A stretch of DNA of 57,754 bases from Chloroflexi bacterium UBA6077 (lineage in GTDB: Bacteria; Chloroflexota; UBA6077): positions 1-57,754 of the forward strand of contig DIXP01000029.1 of the NCBI GenBank assembly GCA_002436065.1. The letters run 5' to 3'. Below are positions 1 to 8,550 of this stretch, in pieces. A program made the translations under genes and the position numbers. The notes below the pieces were generated by a model that made no database searches, was not told the origin of the DNA, and was given only the letters and a program-made list of their open reading frames with translations. Within the stretch, counting starts at the first letter, position 1. The number at the start of each line of letters is the position of its first letter.

Positions 1-188
1 TTCGCCCTCCCGGGCAGGAGCTTCGCCCTCCTCGGGCTACTGTCAGGTTTATTTGTTAGCGACCATAAGGGTCCTTGAGCGTCTCAGCCTGGTCCGTTTA
101 CGGCCAGGCGTCGAAGCCGGCGCTTCCCGAAAACTTGAGCCGCACCCGTTGGACGCGGAGACGCAACGAAACGGTTGGCAAGGGCATC

Positions 189-217
189 TTGTGCATAGTT
201 CTTGCTATATTTATATC
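189..217 (+). promoter_or_regulatory. Possible promoter of the aldehyde dehydrogenase gene
   Basis: A TTGTGC hexamer at 189-194 and a TATATC hexamer at 212-217 are 17 bp apart and lie about 55 bp upstream of the chosen start at 272. The match to the sigma-70 consensus is moderate and the surrounding AT-rich stretch offers other -10 candidates. No gene is seen in 1-271. Confidence 0.35.
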
Positions 218-271
218 GTGAATCATGCTTGGGCGCCAGCCCTTGAAAACGACCAAGGAGGTACCGGAACC

Positions 272-1690
272 ATGGTAGCTATCGCGAAGGCAGTGCCGGT
301 TCTGGAATCCATCAATCCAGCGACCGAAGAGGTCCTGGCCGTCTTTCCCACGACCTCCCCCCAGCAGATCGAGCAGACCCTACAGAGCACCCTGAAGGCA
401 TTCCGGCACTGGCGCGACCAATCCTTCGACTATCGAGCCGACTTGCTCCGCCAGGCAGCTGCCTACCTCCGCTCCAATCAGGAGAGACTCGCATCCCTGA
501 TCACTTTGGAGATGGGCAAGCCCATCGCCGAGGCCGAGGCGGAGGTGGACAAGTCAGCCTGGGTGCTCGACTACTACGCCGATCGTGCCGCTGAATTCCT
601 AAACGCCCAGCCACACCCCTCTGGAGCCGCGGAGAGCTACGTCTCCTTCCAGCCCATCGGGACGGTGCTGGCCATCATGCCCTGGAACTTCCCCTTCTGG
701 CAGCTATTCCGTGCCGCGGCGCCCGCCCTCATGGCCGGCAACACGGTAATCTTGAAGCACGCCTCAAACGTGCCCCAGAGCGCCCTGGCCATTGAGGAGC
801 TGTTCAGAGCCAGCGGCTTCCCCGAGGGAACCCTCCGAACCCTGCTGATCTCAGGATCCACAGCTCAAGCCCTTATCGCCGACCCTGGCATCGCCGCCGT
901 GACCTTCACTGGCAGTGAAGCAGCGGGGCGGCAGGTTGCGGCCGCCGCCGGAGCCGCACTGAAGAAGAGCGTGCTCGAGCTAGGGGGCTCGGATCCATTC
1001 ATCGTCCTAGCCGATGCGGACCTGAAGCAGGCAGCGCAAGTGGGCGCCCGAGCGCGGACCATCAACTCGGGGCAGACCTGCATCGCCGCCAAGCGATTCA
1101 TCGTCCTGGAGTCCGTCGCCGAGGCATTCTTGGAGCAGTTCGCAGAGGCCATCACCGCCCTGAAGCTGGGAAACCCGATGGATCGCTCCACACAGGTAGG
1201 GCCACTGGCCAGGCCGGACTTGGTCCAGACCCTGGACAGGCAGGTCAGAATTACGCTGGAGCAGGGCGCCCATCTGATGCTGAGGGGCAGCCCCCTGCCC
1301 CGCTACGGCTTCTTCTACGCCCCGACGGTCCTGGCAGGGATCACGCGTGAGATGCCGGTGTATCGCGAGGAGACCTTCGGCCCAGTGGCCGCAATCCTGA
1401 CGGTGCGCAACGAGAATGAGGCGATAGCCGTGGCCAACGACACGCAGTACGGTCTGGGCGCTGCGATCTGGAGTCAGGATCTGGACCGGGCCAAGGCGCT
1501 TGCCAGCCAAGTGGAGGCCGGATTCGTGGCGATCAACGGCATGGTGTCTGCCGACCCGCACCTGCCCTTCGGTGGAGTCAAGAACAGCGGCTACGGCCGC
1601 GAACTCTCAGAGTACGGCATCCGAGAGTTCACCAACATCCAGTCCATCTGGGTCGGCCCTCCCATCGCCCCCTCGCCGCCCAAGAAGTAG
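272..1690 (+). CDS. NAD(P)-dependent aldehyde dehydrogenase, succinate-semialdehyde dehydrogenase-like
   Basis: This 472-residue protein is a full-length cytoplasmic aldehyde dehydrogenase that oxidises an aldehyde to the acid with NAD(P)+. The start at 272 follows AAGGAGG at 255-261. The reading frame runs open upstream but that part has no family similarity. Visible family landmarks are the Rossmann segment with PWNFPFWQ, the catalytic Glu in LELGGSDPF, the nucleophilic Cys in NSGQTCIAA, the EETFGPV motif and the C-terminal PFGGVKNSGYGRE. The compact N-terminus and the FWQLFRAAAPAL segment resemble the Sad/YneI group of succinate-semialdehyde dehydrogenases, but substrate cannot be fixed from sequence. 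It stands alone, convergent with the kinase gene downstream, so context gives no pathway. Family assignment is secure and the substrate is a guess. Confidence 0.93.
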   Translation: MVAIAKAVPVLESINPATEEVLAVFPTTSPQQIEQTLQSTLKAFRHWRDQSFDYRADLLRQAAAYLRSNQERLASLITLEMGKPIAEAEAEVDKSAWVLDYYADRAAEFLNAQPHPSGAAESYVSFQPIGTVLAIMPWNFPFWQLFRAAAPALMAGNTVILKHASNVPQSALAIEELFRASGFPEGTLRTLLISGSTAQALIADPGIAAVTFTGSEAAGRQVAAAAGAALKKSVLELGGSDPFIVLADADLKQAAQVGARARTINSGQTCIAAKRFIVLESVAEAFLEQFAEAITALKLGNPMDRSTQVGPLARPDLVQTLDRQVRITLEQGAHLMLRGSPLPRYGFFYAPTVLAGITREMPVYREETFGPVAAILTVRNENEAIAVANDTQYGLGAAIWSQDLDRAKALASQVEAGFVAINGMVSADPHLPFGGVKNSGYGRELSEYGIREFTNIQSIWVGPPIAPSPPKK

Positions 1691-1719
1691 AGGGCGATGG
1701 CACGAACAGGCCAGGCCGG

Positions 1720-1748
1720 GTAGGAGACTTCGATGCGAAGCCTCCTAC
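1720..1748. terminator. Hairpin between convergent genes
   Basis: Two 13-nt arms (1720-1732 and 1736-1748) pair with one wobble-type mismatch around a 3-nt loop. The hairpin lies between the ends of the convergent aldehyde dehydrogenase and kinase genes and could terminate both. Neither side has a strong T-run, so intrinsic termination is inferred only from position. Confidence 0.45.
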
Positions 1749-1754
1749 CTCGCG

Positions 1755-3086
1755 CTAAAGCCTCGCAACAGACAGGGTGAACCGGAAGCTGCTGCCGTGG
1801 CCAAGCTCGCTCTCGACCCATATCCTGCCACCCTGTGCCTGCACAAGCTGCTTCACGATGGCAAGCCCGATCCCGCTGCCACCGGTGGACCTGGCCCGAG
1901 AGGGGTCCACCCGGTAGAACCGCTCGAATATGTGCGGCAGGTGCTCGGCCGGTATCCCGGAACCGGTGTCGGAGACACTCACCTCCACCTCTCGGCCCCG
2001 TGGTTCCGCCTTCACCGTAACCACGCCCCCTTCAGAAGTGTGCACCAAGGCATTGCTCAGCAGGTTGTGAAGCACCTGCCCGATGCGTGCCGGGTCGATC
2101 TCCACAAGGGGCATCTCCGCAGGCAAGTCCGCCGCAAGCTCGATCCCCTTGCCCATGGCCTGCGCCTTCGCGCCGCGGAGGGCTCGGTCCACCACCTCGG
2201 AGAGGTCGGTGGCGCTCACGTCCAGCCTCAACTGTCCAGCCTCGGCCAGCGACAGCTCCTGGAGGTCGTCCACAAGACTGCTCAGGCGAGTCGCCTCTTC
2301 GTGCACCGACTCCAGAGCCTGCGTGTCCGGAGCCAGCACCCCATCCTTCATCGCCTCCAGATAGCCCTTGATGTTGGACAGCGGCGTCCGCAGCTCGTGG
2401 GCCACGTCGGTGACCATGTTCTTGCGCAACTGCTCGTTCCTGGTCAGGCTATCGGCCATGGCGTTGAACGCCCTCGCCAGCTCACCCACCTCGTCGCGCT
2501 CCTCTATCGCGACTCGCTGGCTCAAGTCTCCCCGCTCCATGGCCCGCACCGCGCCGGTAAGGGCGACCACCGGGCCCAGGATGCGCCGAGACAGCATCCA
2601 GGTAAGCCCCAGCGCCATGGTTATTGCGGTACCCGCGGCGATCAGCAGCGATCGGTTGACCGAGGAGAGGAATGCGTTCTCGCTCATCGGATCAAGCCCG
2701 GGAGGGTTAAGATACACGGTCCCCACCAATTCCCCCTGCCGAGTGAAGAGCGGTTCCCCCCGCAGCTTGCCCGCCTGCTGCCCCACCAGCTGGCCATCGG
2801 AGTCGGCGACCACTGTACCATGGCTGTCGGCCAAGACGATTCGGTCGCCCGCCAGCTGCGCCAGCCGCGCCACCAGCGGCTGGACACCGGGCCAGCCCTG
2901 GTTCTCCATGTAGTAGCCCTGCAGCACGCCGATGAACCTACCCTGGTCCTTCTCGATCCGGCGCTCCACGTAGCCACGGAACTCGGTGCTGGTGCTCTGG
3001 CTGGCAAAGATAGAGACACTACCGATGGTCACCGCCGCCACCAGGACGAAGGCCAGCAGCAACCTCACCCTCAGGCTATGCACCAC
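1755..3086 (-). CDS. Membrane sensor histidine kinase (HAMP-HisKA-HATPase)
   Basis: This 443-residue inner-membrane kinase is the sensor partner of the response regulator just upstream. One transmembrane helix lies at about residues 7-28 and a second at about 148-168. Between them is an extracytoplasmic sensing loop of roughly 120 residues with no recognised domain. A HAMP linker follows, then the H-box with the phospho-accepting His in DVAHELRTPL. The ATP-binding domain shows the N-box (NLLSNALVH), the G1 box (DTGSGIP) and the G2 box (GGSGIGLAI). Translation starts at GTG 3086, overlapping the regulator gene by 11 nt, so the pair is translationally coupled. The signal sensed is unknown. The neighbouring ABC exporter suggests drug or envelope stress by analogy, which is inference. 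Confidence 0.93.
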   Translation of the reverse strand: MVHSLRVRLLLAFVLVAAVTIGSVSIFASQSTSTEFRGYVERRIEKDQGRFIGVLQGYYMENQGWPGVQPLVARLAQLAGDRIVLADSHGTVVADSDGQLVGQQAGKLRGEPLFTRQGELVGTVYLNPPGLDPMSENAFLSSVNRSLLIAAGTAITMALGLTWMLSRRILGPVVALTGAVRAMERGDLSQRVAIEERDEVGELARAFNAMADSLTRNEQLRKNMVTDVAHELRTPLSNIKGYLEAMKDGVLAPDTQALESVHEEATRLSSLVDDLQELSLAEAGQLRLDVSATDLSEVVDRALRGAKAQAMGKGIELAADLPAEMPLVEIDPARIGQVLHNLLSNALVHTSEGGVVTVKAEPRGREVEVSVSDTGSGIPAEHLPHIFERFYRVDPSRARSTGGSGIGLAIVKQLVQAQGGRIWVESELGHGSSFRFTLSVARL

Positions 3087-3777
3087 AATCGGCCTCGTTT
3101 AGCTTGTAGCCCACCCCATACACCGTGGAGAGGTACCTGGGATGGGACGGATCGGGCTCGATCTTCCGCCGCAGGTTCATCACGTGAACGTCTATGGTCC
3201 TCTCGAACCCCTCGTAGCCCGCGCCGAGCACCTGATCGACCAGCTTGGAGCGGCTGAAGGCCCGGCCCGGCTCCGATGCCAGCACCCTCAACAGCTTGAA
3301 CTCGGTTGGAGTGAGCGCCACGGGGTCGTCTCCCGCAGTCGCCTCGTGCCGCAAGAAGTCCACTACCAGGGAGCCCAGCACGAGCAGTTGGGGGCCCTCC
3401 TCCGACTCCTGCTCGGCGATCCGCCGAAAGACGGCCCGAACCCTGGCCGCGACCTCTCTAGGGCTAAAGGGCTTCGTCACGTAGTCGTCGGCGCCAAGGT
3501 CCAGACCGGTGATCTTGTCGCCCTCCGTCGTCCGAGCGGTCAACATTATGATCGGCACCTTCGAATCGGCCCGCAGGAGGCGGCAGACATCCAGTCCGTC
3601 CAGTTCCGGCATCATCAGGTCCAGCACCACCAGGTCCGGCTGCAGCTCTCGTGCGGATTGGAGGGCATCCTTGCCGTTATAGGCCGTGATGACCTGGTGG
3701 CCGTCCCTCTCCAGGTACAGCTTCAACAGCTCAACGGTCTTCTTATCGTCGTCGGCAACCAGCACTCTCCTGATCAC
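3076..3777 (-). CDS. OmpR/PhoB-family response regulator
   Basis: A 233-residue regulator has an N-terminal receiver and a C-terminal winged helix. The receiver shows the acidic pair (VADDDKK), the phospho-accepting Asp in VVLDLMMPELDG, the Thr/Ser position in MLTART and the conserved Lys in TKPFSPRE. The DNA-binding half ends with the typical YLSTVYGVGYKL. I prefer the GTG start at 3777 because CAAGGAG lies about 9-14 nt upstream. An ATG at 3801 is in frame but has no good ribosome site. It overlaps its kinase by 11 nt. Its own promoter region (3880-3912) carries two repeats of the operator hexamer found across this window, so it is a candidate for the regulon's activator and for autoregulation. 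Confidence 0.93.
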   Translation of the reverse strand: MIRRVLVADDDKKTVELLKLYLERDGHQVITAYNGKDALQSARELQPDLVVLDLMMPELDGLDVCRLLRADSKVPIIMLTARTTEGDKITGLDLGADDYVTKPFSPREVAARVRAVFRRIAEQESEEGPQLLVLGSLVVDFLRHEATAGDDPVALTPTEFKLLRVLASEPGRAFSRSKLVDQVLGAGYEGFERTIDVHVMNLRRKIEPDPSHPRYLSTVYGVGYKLNEADCGA

Positions 3778-3805
3778 AGCTTTGTCTCCTTGTCCTCGCA
3801 TCCCT

Positions 3806-3850
3806 GCGACTGTAGAGGCCGGCAGCGCCGCCGGCGGCCTCTACAGTCGC
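3806..3850. repeat. 15-bp perfect inverted repeat in the response-regulator leader
   Basis: Arms 3806-3820 and 3836-3850 are perfect 15-nt reverse complements around a GC-rich 15-nt spacer. The hairpin falls in the predicted 5' leader of the response-regulator mRNA, between its promoter and its ribosome site. It may be a dispersed palindromic element or an RNA structure that damps read-through from the ABC operon. No T-run follows it. Confidence 0.6.
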
Positions 3851-3879
3851 GCGAGACACCCCAAGTATCCTCTGCAATA

Positions 3880-3912
3880 AGTATAACAGCCAATTGTTAA
3901 GATCCTGCAAAG
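3880..3912 (-). promoter_or_regulatory. Promoter of the response regulator/kinase pair with two operator half-sites
   Basis: On the minus strand a -10 of TATACT (3880-3885) is preceded after 10 bp by CTTAAC (3896-3901). Exactly 11 bp further up lies CTTTGC (3907-3912). This is a reduced form of the four-copy operator described for 20153-20208. The region lies between the permease stop and the regulator gene, so the pair can be transcribed apart from the ABC operon and may be autoregulated. Confidence 0.5.
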
Positions 3913-3923
3913 ACGCCCAGGGC

Positions 3924-5174
3924 TTACTCGTAGTGCAGCGCATCGATGGGGTTCAGACCGGCCGCCCGCGTGGCTGGGTAGATGCCGAAGAACACCCCAA
4001 TGGCGGCGGAGACGGCGAAGGCGAGAGCTACCGACTCCGGTGCAACCACCGTCTGGAGCGCCTGTCCCCCCATCGTCATCCCCGACATCAGCTTTGAGAA
4101 GCCAACCCCGACGGCCACCCCAATGCCACCACCCGCGACACTGACGACAACCGCCTCAACCAGGAATTGGGTCAGCACATCCTGCTTCGTGGCCCCCACC
4201 GCCTTCCGGATACCGATCTCGCGCGTTCGCTCCGTGACGGAGACCAGCATGATGTTCATGATCCCAATGCCTCCCACCAGCAGGGAGATACCTGCAATGG
4301 CCCCCAGCAGCATAGTCAGCGTTCCCGAGACCTCGCTGGCCGTGGACAGCATGTCCTCCTGGCTTCGAACCTGGAAGTCATCTTCCACCACCTTGTGGCG
4401 CTCCCGCAGCAACTCACCGATCTGCTGCGTAGCCTGGGTCATGGCGCTCTCGGAGGTCACCTGGACGTTGATAGTCTGGACGGTACGCCCCCCCTGAGAG
4501 GTCCTCAGCATGGAAAGTCTGTCCTGGACGGTGGTGATCGGCACGAAGATCACCTCGTCCTGGTTCCCCATGGCCTGGCTTCCCTTCGACTCCATCACAC
4601 CCAGAACCTTGAAGACGAACCCGGTGCCGCTCCCGGCGCTGAGCCGAATACTCTGGTCCAGCGGGTCGGCGTCGCCAAACAGGGTCTTCGCGGTCTCGCT
4701 GCCCAGCACGCAAACCGTCGAGTGGGAGTCCACATGCTGCTGGGTGAAGAACTCCCCCTTGCCCACATTGAAGCTTCTCACCTCCAGGTACTCCGGGGTC
4801 GTGCCTGTAACCCGACTTCGGGTGTTGGTGGAACCGTAAACCGCCTGCACCATGGAGGTAGTCTCGGGCGCGACGGCCGCCACCGTCGAGATCTCGGACT
4901 TTATCGCGTTGCCATCCTCGACGGTGAGCGTAGCCGCGCTGCCGGACGCGGTTCGGACGCCAGACGACTGGGTTGAGCCAGGGCTCACGAACAGCAGGTT
5001 CGTGCCCATGCTCTGAATCCGGGAAACGATGCCCGCCTCAGCCCCCTTCCCCACCGACATCAGGGCGATCACTGAGCCAACGCCGATTATGATCCCCAAC
5101 ATGGTCAATCCGGTACGCATCTTGTTGGCGGACAGCCCCCTCAGAGCGACCTTCAAGCTGTCTATTAGATTCAT
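3924..5174 (-). CDS. ABC transporter permease, MacB/FtsX type
   Basis: This 416-residue membrane protein is the permease of a MacB-like mechanotransmitting ABC system. It has an N-terminal transmembrane helix within TGLTMLGIIIGVGSVIAL, then a large extracytoplasmic MacB-type domain of about 220 residues. Three C-terminal helices carry the FtsX-type signature VTERTREIGIRKAVGA. The start at 5174 overlaps the stop of the ATPase gene in an ATGA, giving tight coupling. A weak GGAG lies upstream. The frame is open further upstream but that part is the C-terminal coding region of the ATPase in another frame. With the ATPase and adaptor it should form an exporter or envelope-tension machine. The substrate is unknown, with peptides, antibiotics or lipids possible. 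Confidence 0.93.
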   Translation of the reverse strand: MNLIDSLKVALRGLSANKMRTGLTMLGIIIGVGSVIALMSVGKGAEAGIVSRIQSMGTNLLFVSPGSTQSSGVRTASGSAATLTVEDGNAIKSEISTVAAVAPETTSMVQAVYGSTNTRSRVTGTTPEYLEVRSFNVGKGEFFTQQHVDSHSTVCVLGSETAKTLFGDADPLDQSIRLSAGSGTGFVFKVLGVMESKGSQAMGNQDEVIFVPITTVQDRLSMLRTSQGGRTVQTINVQVTSESAMTQATQQIGELLRERHKVVEDDFQVRSQEDMLSTASEVSGTLTMLLGAIAGISLLVGGIGIMNIMLVSVTERTREIGIRKAVGATKQDVLTQFLVEAVVVSVAGGGIGVAVGVGFSKLMSGMTMGGQALQTVVAPESVALAFAVSAAIGVFFGIYPATRAAGLNPIDALHYE

Positions 5175-6013
5175 TGTGGTTCTCCAACTTCCTCGGCGCG
5201 TGCATGGGCTACGGCGTAGCCATCCGGCTGGGCTGAGAGTGGAGCGGCATAGGGACACAGCAGACCCTTGGGGCAGATGAGCTTGCCATTACCCGTGTCG
5301 CCGCCACCCGGAGTCGCCGCCACCCGCCCCGTTCGTCGCTCGTCCTTGGAGATCAATCCGTCCCGCAGGTAGATTGTGCGGCGGGTGTGCACCGCGACTT
5401 CCGGCTCGTGGGTCACCACCAGGACCGTGATGCCCCGCTCCTGGTTCAGCCTCTTGAAGAGCTCTATGATCTCGTCCGTGGTCTTCGTATCGAGCGCACC
5501 CGTGGGCTCGTCGGCCAGTATCAGCACCGGGTCGTTCACCAGCGCCCGCGCGATGGCGACCCTCTGCTGTTGCCCACCGGACAGTTCCGTGGGAGTGTGG
5601 TGAACCCTCTCACCGAGACCGACGGCATCGAGCGCCTCGAGTGCCCGTTGGCGCCGATTGGAGGCGCGGCTGTAGATGAGCGGCAACTCAACCTGCTCCA
5701 GCGCGCTGGTGCGCGCCAGCAGATTGAAACCCTGGAAGACGAAACCGATCTTGCGGCCCCGGACCCAGGCCAGTTGCTCGTCAGAGAGCTCGCTGGTCTC
5801 GATCCCATCCAGCAGGTAACTCCCGCTGGTGGGTTGGTCCAGGCAGCCCAGGATGTTCATCAGGGTGCTCTTGCCCGAGCCAGACGGCCCCATGATCGCG
5901 GTGAACTCCCCCTCTTCTATCTCCAGGGAAACCCCCGCTAGGGCAGCCACCTGGATCTCACCCATCGTGTAGATCTTCGTCAAGTCGCTGATGCTGATGA
6001 TCGTATCGTTCAT
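5171..6013 (-). CDS. ABC transporter ATPase, MacB/LolD type
   Basis: This 280-residue ATPase powers the permease encoded just downstream. It shows Walker A (GPSGSGKST), the signature LSGGQQQRVAIARAL, Walker B with the catalytic Glu (LILADEPTGALD) and the switch His in VTHEPEVA. The start at 6013 has an AGGGGG-like ribosome site and lies 10 nt after the adaptor gene. About 50 residues extend beyond the usual end of the LolD/MacB ATPase core. This tail includes two cysteines spaced CPKGLLC and has no recognised fold, so it may be an unusual C-terminal extension. Family assignment is secure. Confidence 0.95.
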   Translation of the reverse strand: MNDTIISISDLTKIYTMGEIQVAALAGVSLEIEEGEFTAIMGPSGSGKSTLMNILGCLDQPTSGSYLLDGIETSELSDEQLAWVRGRKIGFVFQGFNLLARTSALEQVELPLIYSRASNRRQRALEALDAVGLGERVHHTPTELSGGQQQRVAIARALVNDPVLILADEPTGALDTKTTDEIIELFKRLNQERGITVLVVTHEPEVAVHTRRTIYLRDGLISKDERRTGRVAATPGGGDTGNGKLICPKGLLCPYAAPLSAQPDGYAVAHARAEEVGEPQ

Positions 6014-6023
6014 CGCTCGCCCC

Positions 6024-8270
6024 CTATCGCCCCCCAGAAGGCGGGCCGCCTCCCATAATGCCACCTCCGATCGACATGCCTCCACCCATCTGATTGGTGG
6101 TCGTGGTGGTTGTTGTGGAGGAGCTGCTGGATATGACCACCTGCTCCCCCTCGGACAGACCCTCCAGGATCTCCGTTGTCTGGTCTCCAACCAGCCCCAC
6201 CCTCACGGTTCTGGTCTCCGGAACGCCGTTCACCAGCACCTCAGCAGTCCTGGCCGCACCCTGGGTCTTGATGGCCTTGCTGGAGACCGCGACCACGTCG
6301 CTCTTCTGGGCGGTGTAGATGGTAACGGAAGCGGTCATGCCCGGCTTTAGCTGTTCCCTGGCCAGGTCGCTACTGCGCTGCCGAGTCCACACTCGCGCCG
6401 CTTGGTCTCCGTAAGCACCTATGAAGGCATCCCTCACATCCTGAGGCTGCTCCTGGAAAGTAGATCCATCGCTAGCCCTGGGCGCAGCGCCCTCGGGAGC
6501 CTGGGCAGTCTCACCTGGTTGGCCAGTGGCGCTTGCCCTCTGACTCGCCTGAGACGCTCCGTCTGAACCCGCAGCCGACCTTTGCCCTGTCTGGACGGCA
6601 CCACCCGCCGCCGTCCGCTGGCCGGCCTGTGCGGAACCTGCTCCAGCTGTTGAAGCCCCGCCTTGGACCAGGTCGTTCACGCTGAGGGACACGGCATAGG
6701 TGGACACGCCCGATGACACCGTGGCCACGGGGGTGATAGCGATTACCTTGCCGGAGAAGCGCTGGCTCTGCAGGGCATCGAAGGTGAGTTCGACGTCCTG
6801 TCCCACCTTCACCTTCGCGACGTCAGCCTCCGCGAGGTTCACGTCCACCCGCAGCTCCTTCGGATTGATCATACTCACGACGGTGCCTTCCGCGTACTCG
6901 CCGGACTTGGTTGCCACCTCCGATATTATTCCGTCGAACGGGGCAAGCAAAGTCGCGTTCTCAAGATTCTCCTTGGCTTGATCCAGAGACACCTCCTTCT
7001 GAAGGAGTGTGGATTCATACGACTTTATGTCGCTGTCGGTGTAGGGGTTCCTCTTCAGGGCAAGCGAGGCCTCGGCCTGTGTCACGGAGGCCTGCGCCTG
7101 CGTCACCTCCTCGGAGGTAGGGCCAGCCTTGAGTTGGGCCAGCTTCGCCTCAGCGCTAGCGAGCGATGACTTTGCACTCTCCACTGACTGCTCGGCCTGC
7201 ACCAATTCCAGTTGAGTGGCTCCCGCCTTCGTCTGCGCCAACTTGGTCTCGGCGCTGACAAGACTGGCCTTCGCCGAGTCCACACTGCTTTGCGCGGACT
7301 GAAGCTCGTCGCTCTTGGCGCCCGCCATCACCTCGTCCAGCTTCTGGACCGCCGACTCGTAGTTCGCCTTGGCGGTCTCATAGTTCTGGAGAGCGGCCGA
7401 CACGCTGGAGAAACCCGAGTTGGCCAGCGTACTGTTGCCGCTCGAGTCAACACCCTTAGCGGTCTCGTACTTGTCTTCAGCCGTTATCAGAGCCTGCTTC
7501 GCGGAGTTGACAGACGATTGCGCACTGGCAACCTCGCTCTGGGTTGGCCCCTTCTTCAGCTCCGCGAGGTTGGCCTCGGCCGTGGCCAGGCTGTTCTTGG
7601 CCTGATCCACGCTGACCTGAGCTATGGTCACGTCTTCCGCGGTTGGCCCCTTCTTCAGATCGGCCAATTTCGCATCCGCAGAGGCCAGGTTGGTGCGCGC
7701 GGATACCACGGACGTCTCGGCGGACTGGAGGTCCGACGCCGTCGAGCCCTTCAGCACCTTGGACAGATTGGCTTGAGCTGTCGCCAGCGACGCCGCCGCA
7801 CTGGTGATCTCCTCGGGCCTCGATCCGGCCTTCATTCCGTCCAGTTTCGCCCTGGCCGCCGTCACATCGGCCTCGGCCAGCTTCACCTGGGTCTTGAGGT
7901 CGGAGTCCAACAACTTTGCGATCACCTGCCCCTTCTTGACCGTGTCCCCAACCGCCACGGATACAGACTCGACTCGGCCCTCGGTGAGAAAAGCCAGCTT
8001 GGCCGTGGTCTGGGCAGCAACCGATCCAGTGGAACTGACGGTGACGGATACCGTTCCCTTGGTCACTGTCGCGGTCTGCGGGGCAGCGACTGGAGTTGTC
8101 GCGGGAGACAGACGAGTGTAGCCGACGTAACCACTACTCGCTAGCAGCAAAAGCGCTGCTATCACAATCCATCGCTTGCGCCCCGCACTCTTTCCAGGTA
8201 TCGCGGAACTGGCTCCCCTCGCCTTTCCAGGGATCGCCAGTCTCCCGGGTTGGGTTGCATCCGCCTTCAC
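6024..8270 (-). CDS. HlyD/MacA-type periplasmic adaptor with a long repeated coiled coil
   Basis: This 748-residue adaptor is encoded first in the ABC operon. GTG 8270 is preceded by GGAGG with 6-nt spacing. An N-terminal cytoplasmic stretch is followed by a membrane helix (IVIAALLLLASSGYVGY), a lipoyl half-motif and then roughly seven helical repeats of 34-36 residues. Each repeat has a core like LKKGPT followed by AQxSVxxAKxSLxxAE. One repeat holds an insert containing KYETAKGVDSSGNS that recurs in the second adaptor at 27763-29691. The second lipoyl half begins at LLAPFDGIISE and a beta-barrel domain follows, interrupted by about 100 residues of Gln/Ala/Gly-rich sequence. Typical MacA proteins are near 380 residues, so the extra length is mostly the coiled coil and the low-complexity insert. 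Confidence 0.9.
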   Translation of the reverse strand: MKADATQPGRLAIPGKARGASSAIPGKSAGRKRWIVIAALLLLASSGYVGYTRLSPATTPVAAPQTATVTKGTVSVTVSSTGSVAAQTTAKLAFLTEGRVESVSVAVGDTVKKGQVIAKLLDSDLKTQVKLAEADVTAARAKLDGMKAGSRPEEITSAAASLATAQANLSKVLKGSTASDLQSAETSVVSARTNLASADAKLADLKKGPTAEDVTIAQVSVDQAKNSLATAEANLAELKKGPTQSEVASAQSSVNSAKQALITAEDKYETAKGVDSSGNSTLANSGFSSVSAALQNYETAKANYESAVQKLDEVMAGAKSDELQSAQSSVDSAKASLVSAETKLAQTKAGATQLELVQAEQSVESAKSSLASAEAKLAQLKAGPTSEEVTQAQASVTQAEASLALKRNPYTDSDIKSYESTLLQKEVSLDQAKENLENATLLAPFDGIISEVATKSGEYAEGTVVSMINPKELRVDVNLAEADVAKVKVGQDVELTFDALQSQRFSGKVIAITPVATVSSGVSTYAVSLSVNDLVQGGASTAGAGSAQAGQRTAAGGAVQTGQRSAAGSDGASQASQRASATGQPGETAQAPEGAAPRASDGSTFQEQPQDVRDAFIGAYGDQAARVWTRQRSSDLAREQLKPGMTASVTIYTAQKSDVVAVSSKAIKTQGAARTAEVLVNGVPETRTVRVGLVGDQTTEILEGLSEGEQVVISSSSSTTTTTTTNQMGGGMSIGGGIMGGGPPSGGR

Positions 8271-8407
8271 TTCTCGCCTCCAATACGCATTGTCTCGATC
8301 TAGTCCGAACCTGACCAGACACCGAAGACAGCTGGACCGTCGCTGGGAGGACAGTTGTCCTCTCGACACGACGTGTACCAGATGCCCGGTACTCTTGAAT
8401 TGCCGTC

Positions 8408-8463
8408 AGTATATGTTGGAGGTTGTTAGGAAGCCGTGAAGAACGGATAAGGATCTAGTGAGG
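8408..8463 (-). promoter_or_regulatory. Four-repeat operator and promoter of the ABC adaptor operon
   Basis: Reading the minus strand, four hexamers with exact 11-bp period are CCTCAC (8458-8463), CCTTAT (8447-8452), CTTCAC (8436-8441) and CCTAAC (8425-8430). After 11 bp comes a -10 of TATACT (8408-8413). The leader to the GTG at 8270 is about 130 nt. The layout matches PhoB/PhoP-class activation, with the last repeat in place of a -35 element. Confidence 0.78.
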
Positions 8464-8550
8464 TATTGGAGAGGAGGCAGCCGACTGGAAAGGGTATTCT
8501 GGGTCGGTACTCGACCAATGCGGTCGTGATATGCGCCGAAGCCGTCGTCT

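Noticed and set aside
1..60. Partial operator at the window edge (GCTAAC and CCTGAC on the minus strand)
   Set aside because: The two hexamers are 13 bp apart rather than 11 and no further copies or -10 are visible within the window.
1500..3257. Long plus-strand open frame of 585 codons
   Set aside because: It overlaps the aldehyde dehydrogenase end and lies antisense to the histidine kinase. No domain is recognisable.
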